From the NCBI GenBank assembly GCA_032718475.1, contig JAUCBJ010006305.1, positions 28,292-92,291 on the forward strand: a stretch of 64,000 nt of DNA. The letters are read 5' to 3'. The stretch is from Nemertoderma westbladi. Its lineage: Eukaryota > Xenacoelomorpha > Nemertodermatida > Nemertodermatidae. Numbering within the stretch: the first letter of the stretch is position 1; each line of letters begins with the position of its first letter. The notes under the pieces were generated by a model. That model was not told where the DNA came from, made no database searches, and saw only the letters and a program-made list of their open reading frames with translations. The translations under genes were made by a program, and so were the position numbers. Shown piece by piece: positions 23,659-35,600 of this stretch.

Positions 23659-26600
23659 GTACGTAATTAGACATCAGCAATCTTATTAAAGCATTAAATT
23701 TAATTAGTGGAAATGTTTCTTTCAGATATAATAGAAAGTTTACTATATTTGTACGTAAAGTAGACCAAAAGAGGTTGAATTACTGGGAGAAAAACTTGGG
23801 ATAGGAGTAGGTATTACTACTACTACTAGGGTCGGCATGCTGCATTGCTGCTGCATTTTTAAGAATGCTGTGCCGGCTTGTCAACAAAATTGCACCGCCA
23901 CAACTCCCTATCACCCATGACATTTGCTAGATCATCCGCATCTTCAAGGCCAGTGTCCTTTAAGATGCGTCTCAAGAAAGTCATGGGCTGTCCACCATGC
24001 TTATTCACTCCATGAGGCTGCCAAAGTACAAGATTATGCACTGGCTGGTCCTCACGGCGAAAGCAATGTCCTGCAAAGCGGAGGCGATTTTGTTCTAGTG
24101 TCAAGCTTGGGGGAACCAATTAGACACCTCCAATGTTATAGTGTCTAGTTGGAGATGTGTGCATTGTACTTGACACAATAAACCTGGCGTAGCATTCTTG
24201 TGAATGTGCCATCCAGAGATTTGGTGTCCTCAGCAGTTAGAGCCCAGCATGGACTCCCATAGAGGAGTACTGGAACTACTGCTGCTCTAAATAATTGAAC
24301 CTTAAGTTTCGATTAATTCTCGGTGACTTCCAAATCCTGGAAAGCCTATTCAAGGCTGCCCTTGCCTTTCCCTTACGTATTCGAAGGTCCTCACCTGACT
24401 TCCGGATCCATGATCCCAGGAAACAGAAGTCGTCCACATGCTCAAGCAAACCATCCTTGGGGCTTATTAGAGACTTGCTGAGGACTTTCAGATTTTTCGG
24501 GAGAAAAACTTGGGATAGGAGTAGCGCCCACCCCTACCCTCGGGTTGCAGATAGGAGTAGCGCCCACCCCTACCTTCGGGTAGCAGATAGGAGTAGCACC
24601 CACCCCTACCTTCGGGTAGCAGATAGAAGTAGCGCCCACCTCTACCCTCGGGTTGCAGATAGGAGTAGCGCCCACCCCTACCTTCGGGTAGCAGATAGGA
24701 GTAGCACCCACCCCTACCCTCGGGTAGCAGATAGAAGTAGCGCCCACCCCTACCCTCGGGTAGCAGCGGGTAGCAGATAGGAGTAGCGCCCACCCCTACC
24801 CTCGGGTAGCAGATAGAAGTAGCGCCCACCCCTACCTTCGGGTAGCAGATAGGAGTAGCGCCCACCCCTACCTTCGGGTAGCAGATAGGAGTAGCGCCCA
24901 CCCCTACATTCGGGTAGCAGATAGGAGTAGCACCCACCCCTACCTTCGGGAGCAGATAGGAGTAGCACCCACCCCTACCTTCGGGTGGCAGATAGGAGTA
25001 GCACCCACCCCTACCTTCGGGAGCAGATAGGAGTAGCGCCCACCCCTACCTTGGGGTATCAGATAGGAGTAGCGCCCACCCCTACCTTCGGGTAGCAGAT
25101 AGGAGTAGCGCCCACCCCTACCTTCGGGTAGCAGATAGGAGTAGCGCCTACCCCTACCCTCGGGTTGCAGGTAGGAGTAGCGCCCACCCCTACCTTCGGG
25201 TAGCAGATAGGAGTAGCACCCACCCCTACCTTCGGATAGCAGATAGGAGTAGCGCCTACCCCTACCCTCTGGTAGCAGAGAGGAGTAGCACCCACCCCTA
25301 CCTTCGGGTAGCAGATAGGAGTAGCGCCCACCCCTACCTTCGGGTAGCAGATAGGAGTAGCGCCCACCCCTACCTTCGGGTAACAGATAGGAGTAGCGCC
25401 CACCCCTACCTTCGGGTAGCAGATAGGAGTAGCGCCCACCCCTATCTTCGGGTAGCAGATAGGAGTAGCGCCCACCCCTACCCTCGGGTAGCAGATAGGA
25501 GTAGCGCTCACCCCTACCTTCGGGTTGCAGATAGGAGTAACGCCTACCCCTACCTTCGGGTAGCAGATAGGAGCAGCGCCCACCCCTACCTTCGGGTAAC
25601 AGATAGGAGTAGCGCCCACCCCTACCTTCGGGTAGCAGATGAGTAGCGCCCACCAATGCCCTCGGGTTGCAGATATGAGGAGCGCCACCCCCACCTTCGG
25701 GTAGCAGATAGGAGTAGCGCCCACCCCTACCTTCGGGTAGCAGATAGGAGTAGCGCCCACCCCTACCTTCGGGTAGCAGATAGGAGTAGCGCCCACCCCT
25801 ACCTTCGGGTAGCAGATAGGAGTAGCGCCCACCCCTACCTTCGGGTAGCAGATAGGAGTAGCGCCCACCCCTACCCCCGGGTATCAGATAGGAGTAGCGC
25901 CCACACCTACCTTCGAGTAGCAGATATGAGTAGCACCCACCCCTAACCTCGGGTAGCAGATAGGAGTAGCCGCCACCCCTACCTTCGGGTAGCAGATAGG
26001 AGTAGCCACACCCCTACCTTCGGGTAACAGATAGGAGTAGCCGCCACCCTACCCTCGGGTAACAGATAGGAGTAGCGCCCACCCCTACCCGGGTAGTAGA
26101 TAGGAGTAGCGCCTACCCCTACCCTCTGGTAGCAGAGAGGAGTAGCACCCACCCCTACCTTCGGGTAGCAGATAGGAGTAGCGCCCACCCCTACCTTCGG
26201 GTAGCAGATAGGAGTAGCGCCCACCCCTACCTTCGGGTAACAGATAGGAGTAGCGCCCACCCCTACCTTCGGGTAGCAGATAGGAGTAGCGCCCACCCCT
26301 ATCTTCGGGTAGCAGATAGGAGTAGCGCCCACCCCTACCCTCGGGTAGCAGATAGAAGTAGCGCCCACCCCTACCCTCGGGTAGCAGCGGGTAGCAGATA
26401 GGAGTAGCGCCCACCCCTACCCTCGGGTAGCAGATAGAAGTAGCGCCCACCCCTACCTTCGGGTAGCAGATAGGAGTAGCGCCCACCCCTACCTTCGGGT
26501 AGCAGATAGGAGTAGCGCCCACCCCTACATTCGGGTAGCAGATAGGAGTAGCACCCACCCCTACCTTCGGGAGCAGATAGGAGTAGCACCCACCCCTACC

Positions 26601-29600
26601 TTCGGGTGGCAGATAGGAGTAGCACCCACCCCTACCTTCGGGAGCAGATAGGAGTAGCGCCCACCCCTACCTTGGGGTATCAGATAGGAGTAGCGCCCAC
26701 CCCTACCTTCGGGTAGCAGATAGGAGTAGCGCCCACCCCTACCTTCGGGTAGCAGATAGGAGTAGCGCCTACCCCTACCCTCGGGTTGCAGGTAGGAGTA
26801 GCGCCCACCCCTACCTTCGGGTAGCAGATAGGAGTAGCACCCACCCCTACCTTCGGATAGCAGATAGGAGTAGCGCCTACCCCTACCCTCTGGTAGCAGA
26901 GAGGAGTAGCACCCACCCCTACCTTCGGGTAGCAGATAGGAGTAGCGCCCACCCCTACCTTCGGGTAGCAGATAGGAGTAGCGCCCACCCCTACCTTCGG
27001 GTAACAGATAGGAGTAGCGCCCACCCCTACCTTCGGGTAGCAGATAGGAGTAGCGCCCACCCCTATCTTCGGGTAGCAGATAGGAGTAGCGCCCACCCCT
27101 ACCCTCGGGTAGCAGATAGGAGTAGCGCTCACCCCTACCTTCGGGTTGCAGATAGGAGTAGCGCCCACCCCTACCCTCGGGTAGCAGATGAGTAGCGCCC
27201 ACCAATGCCCTCGGGTTGCAGATATGAGGAGCACCACCCCCACCTTCGGGTAGCAGATAGGAGTAGCGCCCACCCCTACCTTCGGGTATCAGATAGGAGT
27301 AGCGCCCACCCCTACCTTCGGGTAGCAGATAGGAGTAGCGCCCACCCCTACCTTCGGGTAACAGATAGGAGTAGCGCCCACCCCTACCCCCGGGTATCAG
27401 ATAGGAGTAGCGCCCACACCTACCTTCGAGTAGCAGATATGAGTAGCACCCACCCCTAACCTCGGGTAGCAGATAGGAGTAGCCGCCACCCCTACCTTCG
27501 GGTAGCAGATAGGAGTAGCCACACCCCTACCTTCGGGTAACAGATAGGAGTAGCCGCCACCCTACCCTCGGGTAACAGATAGGAGTAGCGCCCACCCCTA
27601 CCCGGGTAGTAGATAGGAGTAGCGCCTACCCCTACCCTCTGGTAGCAGAGAGGAGTAGCACCCACCCCTACCTTCGGGTAGCAGATAGGAGTAGCGCCCA
27701 CCCCTACCTTCGGGTAGCAGATAGGAGTAGCGCCCACCCCTACCTTCGGGTAACAGATAGGAGTAGCGCCCACCCCTACCTTCGGGTAGCAGATAGGAGT
27801 AGCGCCCACCCCTATCTTCGGGTAGCAGATAGGAGTAGCGCCCACCCCTACCCTCGGGTAGCAGATAGGAGTAGCGCTCACCCCTACCTTCGGGTTGCAG
27901 ATAGGAGTAACGCCTACCCCTACCTTCGGGTAGCAGATAGGAGCAGCGCCCACCCCTACCTTCGGGTAACAGATAGGAGTAGCGCCCACCCCTACCTTCG
28001 GGTAGCAGATGAGTAGCGCCCACCAATGCCCTCGGGTTGCAGATATGAGGAGCGCCACCCCCACCTTCGGGTAGCAGATAGGAGTAGCGCCCACCCCTAC
28101 CTTCGGGTAGCAGATAGGAGTAGCGCCCACCCCTACCTTCGGGTAGCAGATAGGAGTAGCGCCCACCCCTACCTTCGGGTAGCAGATAGGAGTAGCGCCC
28201 ACCCCTACCCCCGGGTAGCAGATAGGAGTAGCGCCCACCCCTACCCCCGGGTATCAGATAGGGAGTAGCGCCCACACCTACCTTCGGGTAGCAGATAGGA
28301 GTAGCCACACCCCTACCTTCGGGTAGCAGATAGGAGCAGCGCCCACCCCTACCTTCGGGTAACAGATATGAGTAGCACCCACCCCTAACCTCGGGTAGCA
28401 GATAGGAGTAGCCGCCACCCCTACCTTCGGGTAGCAGATAGGAGTAGCCACACCCCTACCTTCGGGTAACAGATACCACCCCTACCTTCGGGTAGCAGAT
28501 AGGAGTAGCGCCCACCACTACCTTCGGGTAGCAGACAGGAGTAGCGACCACCCCTACCTTCGGGTAGCAGATAGGAGTAGCTCCCACCCCTACCCGGGTA
28601 GTAGATAGGAGTAGAGCCCACCCCTACCCTCGGGTAGTAGATAGGAGTAGAGCCCATCCATAACTTAGGGTAGCAGATAGGAGTAGCACCCACCCCTACC
28701 GTTGTGTAGCACCTAGGAGTAGCGCCCACCCCTACCTTCGGGTAGTAGATAGGAGTAGCGCCCACCCCTACCTTTGGGTAGCAGATATGAGTAGCACCCA
28801 CCCCTACCTTAGGGTAGCAGATAGGAGTAGCACCCACCCCTAACGTTGTGTAGCACCTAGGAGTAGCGCCCACCCCTACCTTCAGGTAGCAGATAGGAGT
28901 AGCGCCCACCCCTACCTTCGGGTATCAGATAGGAGTAGCGCCCACCCCTACCTTCAGGTAGCAGATAGGAGTAGAGCCTACCTATACCTTAGGGTAGCAG
29001 ATAGGAGTAGCGCCCACCCCTACCTTCGGGTATCAGATAGGAGTAGCGCCCACACCTACCTTCGGGTAGCAGATAGGAGTAGCGCCCACCCCTACCTTCG
29101 GGTATCAGATAGGAGTAGCGCCCACACCTACCTTCGGGTAGCAGATAGGAGTAGCGCCCACCCCTACATTCGGGTAGCAGATAGGAGTAGCGCCCACACC
29201 TACCTTCGGGTAGCAGATAGGAGTAGCGCCCACCCCTACCTTCGGGTAGCAGATAGGAGTAGCGCCCACCCCTACCTTCGGGTAGCAGATAGGAGTAGCG
29301 CCCACACCTACCTTCGGGTAGCAGATAGGAGTAGCGCCCACCCCTACCTTCGGGTAGCAGATAGGAGTAGCGCCCACCCCTACCTTCGGGTAGCAGATAG
29401 GAGTAGCGCCCACCCCTACCTTCGGGTAACAGATAGGAGTAGCGCCCACACCTACCTTCGGGTAGCAGATAGGAGTAGCGCCCACACCTACCTTCGGGTA
29501 ACAGATAGGAGTAGCGCCCACACCTACCTTCGGGTAACAGATAGGAGTAGCGCCCACCCCTACCTTCGGGTAGCAGATAGGAGTAGCGCCCACCCCTACC

Positions 29601-32600
29601 TTCGGGTAACAGATAGGAGTAGCGCCCACACCTACCTTCGGGTAGCAGATAGGAGTAGCGCCCACACCTACCTTCGGGTAACAGATAGGAGTAGCGCCCA
29701 CACCTACCTTCGGGTAACAGATAGGAGTAGCGCCCACCCCTACCTTCGGGTAGCAGATAGGAGTAGCGCCCACACCTACCTTCGGGTAACAGATAGGAGT
29801 AGCGCCCACACCTACCTTCGGGTAACAGATAGGAGTAGCGCCCACACCTACCTTCGGGTAACAGATAGGAGTAGCGCCCACACCTACCTTCGGGTAGCAG
29901 ATAGGAGTAGCGCCCACACCTACCTTCGGGTAACAGATAGGAGTAGCGCCCACACCTACCTTCGGGTAGCAGATAGGAGTAGCGCCCACACCTACCTTCG
30001 GGTAACAGATAGGAGTAGCGCCCACACCTACCTTCGGGTAACAGATAGGAGTAGCGCCCACCCCTACCTTCGGGTAGCAGATAGGAGTAGCGCCCACCCC
30101 TACCTTCGGGTAGCAGATAGGAGTAGCGCCCACACCTACCTTCGGGTAGCAGATAGGAGTAGCGCCCACCCCTACCTTCGGGTAACAGATAGGAGTAGCG
30201 CCCACACCTACCTTCGGGTAGCAGATAGGAGTAGCGCCCACACCTACCTTCGGGTAACAGATAGGAGTAGCGCCCACACCTACCTTCGGGTAACAGATAG
30301 GAGTAGCGCCCACCCCTACCTTCGGGTAGCAGATAGGAGTAGCGCCCACCCCTACCTTCGGGTAACAGATAGGAGTAGCGCCCACACCTACCTTCGGGTA
30401 GCAGATAGGAGTAGCGCCCACACCTACCTTCGGGTAACAGATAGGAGTAGCGCCCACACCTACCTTCGGGTAACAGATAGGAGTAGCGCCCACCCCTACC
30501 TTCGGGTAGCAGATAGGAGTAGCGCCCACACCTACCTTCGGGTAACAGATAGGAGTAGCGCCCACACCTACCTTCGGGTAACAGATAGGAGTAGCGCCCA
30601 CACCTACCTTCGGGTAACAGATAGGAGTAGCGCCCACACCTACCTTCGGGTAGCAGATAGGAGTAGCGCCCACACCTACCTTCGGGTAACAGATAGGAGT
30701 AGCGCCCACACCTACCTTCGGGTAGCAGATAGGAGTAGCGCCCACACCTACCTTCGGGTAACAGATAGGAGTAGCGCCCACACCTACCTTCGGGTAACAG
30801 ATAGGAGTAGCGCCCACCCCTACCTTCGGGTAGCAGATAGGAGTAGCGCCCACACCTACCTTCGGGTAACAGATAGGAGTAGCGCCCACACCTACCTTCG
30901 GGTAACAGATAGGAGTAGCGCCCACACCTACCTTCGGGTAACAGATAGGAGTAGCGCCCACACCTACCTTCGGGTAACAGATAGGAGTAGCGCCCACACC
31001 TACCTTCGGGTAGCAGATAGGAGTAGCGCCCACACCTACCTTCGGGTAACAGATAGGAGTAGCGCCCACACCTACCTTCGGGTAACAGATAGGAGTAGCG
31101 CCCACCCCTACCTTCGGGTAGCAGATAGGAGTAGCGCCCACACCTACCTTCGGGTAACAGATAGGAGTAGCGCCCACACCTACCTTCGGGTAACAGATAG
31201 GAGTAGCGCCCACACCTACCTTCGGGTAACAGATAGGAGTAGCGCCCACACCTACCTTCGGGTAACAGATAGGAGTAGCGCCCACACCTACCTTCGGGTA
31301 ACAGATAGGAGTAGCGCCCACACCTACCTTCGGGTAACAGATAGGAGTAGCGCCCACACCTACCTTCGGGTAACAGATAGGAGTAGCGCCCACACCTACC
31401 TTCGGGTAACAGATAGGAGTAGCGCCCACACCTACCTTCGGGTAACATATAGGAGTAGCGCCCACACCTACCTTCGGGTAACAGATAGGAGTAGCGCCCA
31501 CACCTACCTTCGGGTAGCAGATAGGAGTAGCGACCACCCCTACCTTCGGGTAGCAGATAGGAGTAGCGCCCACCCCTACCTTCGGGTAGCAGATAGGAGT
31601 AGCGCCCACCCCTACCTTCGGGTAGCAGATAGGAGTAGCGCCCACCCCTACCTTCGGGTAGCAGATAGGAGTAGCGCCCACCCCTACCTTCGGGTAGCAG
31701 CTGTCAAAAGTGGGGCCTTCGGGTTGCCTCCGGCTTCGGACGACTGTTTTCTTTTTTGCTTTTTTTCTACGTAAAGTCTTTGTGAGTAAAGTTAAGTGAA
31801 ATAAGTTAAGTTAAATTAAATAAGTTATATATATTTAAAGAATATTCAACTTATTTTCTAGGACTATACTGCTATGCGGGGAGGTGGTGACCACGTCATT
31901 AAGAGACCGTGTTGCTAAGGAGTTACCATGGCTGGAAGCGGTTGTCAACCTTTACTCTATATCCGAATGTCACGACGTATCCGCGTCGAACTTGATCTGC
32001 CGCGGGAAGATAACGGAAGCCGGGCGTGGCTGCGGGAAGCAGTTCTGCTCGGTGGGTAAATTCCTACCCTGGATCACCGTGTCTATACTCAACGATGTTA
32101 ATGAATTACAGCCGGTTGGCATGCCGGGTCAGGTAAGTAAAGTATTAATTAGTATATCACACTGGTGCTACTGTACTGTATACCACAAACCGGTCCCACA
32201 GGTATACCCTTGTGTGCTCAAAGTAGTTCTACTCTGTAGCACAGTATGTACAGTAGATAATAGTGATTTGCGGGCGGTAAAGGATCACATAACGATAATG
32301 AATGATAAATTACTAATTGTAAACGATGTACTTGGCAAGTCAGACAAAACAAAAGATCCACGAAGCTACAGGATAGTGGGCCCTTTTACTTACGTGAGGC
32401 ATATTTGGATTTTATAAAGACTAAAGACTCAATTTTTCTTTAACTTACTGTTTTCGTTAGGAAAAGCCTTTCTAGTAATTATTCAAAACAAATTAGGCCT
32501 AAAGACAGTATATTGAAATAATTACATTACCTAAACTGTACAAGCTACAAAGGTCATACGTACCGGTAAGTTGCAAACAACATACTGTATGGGCCTAATA

Positions 32601-35600
32601 GAAAGAAATATTAATAAAAATACGCCTTAATAAAATAATAGGAAGGATATAAACCAGCGACACGAGGTGGTATTACTCACTATTTATTACAGATTACAGA
32701 ATCTGCTGTTACTGTTATTAGACAAAGAAGACACTGTAATACTGCAAACCATTAATTTCTCACGAAATATGAAACAGAAAGTTTTACATTAACATAATTT
32801 TTGATTTTATTTTTAAATTATTTTTCGTCCGATTTTCGATATGTATTGTAAGTTTTAGTCCGTCGTATTCGACCCCGCTTTAACACAATTAATTAGTACA
32901 TACATATGTACCCTCATTAATTGATATAATTCATATTCTCTCATTAATTGATATAATTATTGTATTTTTCTATTATATTTCTTATATATTTTTATATATT
33001 ATTTCCTCTATTAACACTTTATCTTTCAGATATTTGTGGGAGGTCCTTCATTAGCTAAGGGTTACCTGAACAGACCGGCGGCCAACGCATATCGATTTAT
33101 CGACAGGCCCGAAAATCTACCGGTTTCTTTGGGAGAGAAACTATATCGAACAGGTATACTACTGTATATTGTAAATAATACAGTATATACTATACTCGTA
33201 TAGACAGCGTGTAGTTTAGCTTTATACTGGGTATACTATATTATTTATTATGCCTTGCGTTGGGCACGCACAGGCACAGCTTAGCCAAAATAATTTGCTT
33301 ATGATATCAGTGATATCTCGTGTGTGCGTCAATGATGTGAGTGGATAAGACGACCTATATCATGCTCTGCAGCCACAGTATTGATAGATAATATTATTAA
33401 TAATAATATATATTTATACACCGCGTTTCTGTGCGTGTTTCATTGCTCTACTGTACTGTAACGTACCGTGATGTAGGGCTACAACGTATTTAAGAACTGG
33501 AGTGAGAAAGATGCCAATGGCAACTGGCTTAACATTAAAACAATTAAAACCAAAAAAAATGTTATGTTTTTAACAGCATATCGGCCCGTTACGGCACCAA
33601 AATATTAAATATGAATAACAGAAATGAAAAAGACTAATTGGAACAAATATGAAAAATACATATTGTAGAAAGTTGTGTCTCAAAGATAAGTATACCGTTT
33701 TAATGCAAAATTATTGAGTGAAGGAAGACGCATGTAAATTTCTTCGATATTGGGGTTCTCACGTCGTTAATTACATTAATTCGTTTTAGACATTATAGGC
33801 ATACAGTCATTAGTCAGTCGGTCTTACTGTCATTATAAAAAACTGCATAGATAATAATTTTAACTATCATGTACTACTAGTATGCAGTAATAGCTTACAT
33901 CTACTGGGCATTACATAATGCAGTCCACTATACCTTACAGCACGATATACCAACAATATTATCGGTATGTTGGCTGCATGAGTGGTTTCTCTTTTAGAAT
34001 TTTAGTTGGGCACAGCTTAACGATAGGTGGGATAGAACTTGTAACCTCCAGGTTGGAGGACTGGCGTTCTAACAATTCCGCCGGCGCATGGCAGCAATTT
34101 ACGACCTCATGGCCTCTATCTGCCCCGACTATCTGGAACTCCCTCCCAAGAGTGTGACGGGATCCAGGAGGGATCCCGATTTATCCGATGTTTAGTTCAC
34201 GCGTCCCCGCCGTGTGTAAAGAGTAAAATGAGTTCTGATGTTCGGTGTATATAATGATCAGTCTAATAAGATATAGATATAGGTTGTTGTACACGGAAGG
34301 CGGGATACGGTAACTGAAGTCCCGGTCCTTCCCTAGCTAAACTATCTAACTTAACTAGCACCAATACGATACTGGGATAACTGACTGATATGATTACTGG
34401 TAACTGGTTATATTGCACGGCGGCCTTATTGCTGTACCTAATCGATGCCTTTCCCCCCTCTGATTGGTTGATATCCCTGTTGGCACCCTTTGGAGTGTTT
34501 CCCTTCACTCCTTGTGTTCTCTCTCGGTTAGGGGTTTGGCCCCTGACCCTCCATTGTGTGTTTCTCCTTCCCTTCCCACTTTATTGGGGTGACACGAGGT
34601 TGATATTGGTAATCAACCTCGTGCTCCCAATATTGCTTTATGGCTCACTCTATGGGTTTGTGTGTTAGCGGAATTGGATAAGCTAACACTCCCCCCCATG
34701 CTATCTTCCCGGTAAGAAGATAGCATCCAACTAAAGTGCGCTACAATTCCGCTGGAACTCGATCTATTATCGGGTGTGGGGTGGGGTTATTTTCTTGGAG
34801 TCGGCTTTCCAGGCCGCTCCCTATGGGTATGATGTCACTACCCTCTGGCGTCTCGTGTCGGGCCGATCGTGCGCTTCTCTCACACAATTTTTGTTTCCCC
34901 AACACTCTCGCCACTCTAACTTCGCTCTCTAACTCAACTCGCTCTCTCCCCACTCTTACACTCTCCCCACACCTGAATCACACTCTAACTTCTCGCCAAC
35001 AGCTCTTCTCACTATCTCCTCTCTACTCTCTGCCACTCCCTAAGGCCCTAATCTCTAATGCTACCCCTGTGCTATCATACTATCTACCTTATCTAAGGTC
35101 TAACTTGCTAACTATCTAACTTCTCTAACTCTAACTAACTCCTAACTCTACTAACTACTAACTCTACTCTCTGCTAACTCTTACTACTTTTAGCTCTAAC
35201 TAAAAGCCTCTAACTTTCTACTAACTCTAACTAGAACTCTCTAACTTTCTGCTAAGTCTACTAGCTCTTTTCTAACTCTGACTAAAACCCTCCAACTAAC
35301 TCTATCTCTATCTACGTGGCGCTAACGGTGCCCACAACCACAACCGGTACAACGTACCCTCTTACTAACTCTACCTCCATCTACGTGGCGCTAACGGTGC
35401 CCACAACCACAACCGGTACTACGTACCCTCTTACTAACTCTACTTCCATCTACGTGGCGCTAACGGTGCCCACAACCACTCTACTACTGCTTCTACTCTG
35501 CTACTATCTTTCTAACTCTACTAACTCTCTACTATCTCTAACTCTACTAGCTGGCACCCTATGTGCCCGTCTCTACCACTCTACTCTATCTACATCTCCA

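Noticed and set aside
28989-31681. Two minus-strand ORFs of 819 and 858 codons with 12-residue repeats
   Set aside because: They overlap in different frames of the same 36-bp array. A unit divisible by three with no stop keeps several frames open, so openness is not evidence of coding.
31884-32417. A separate 177-codon gene after the array
   Set aside because: It is exon 6 of the reductase gene read through its donor GTAAGT at 32133 into the intron.
34736-35119. Plus-strand ORF of 127 codons beside the 3' LTR
   Set aside because: It is Ser/Leu-rich translation of pyrimidine-rich non-coding element sequence, without a recognisable domain.
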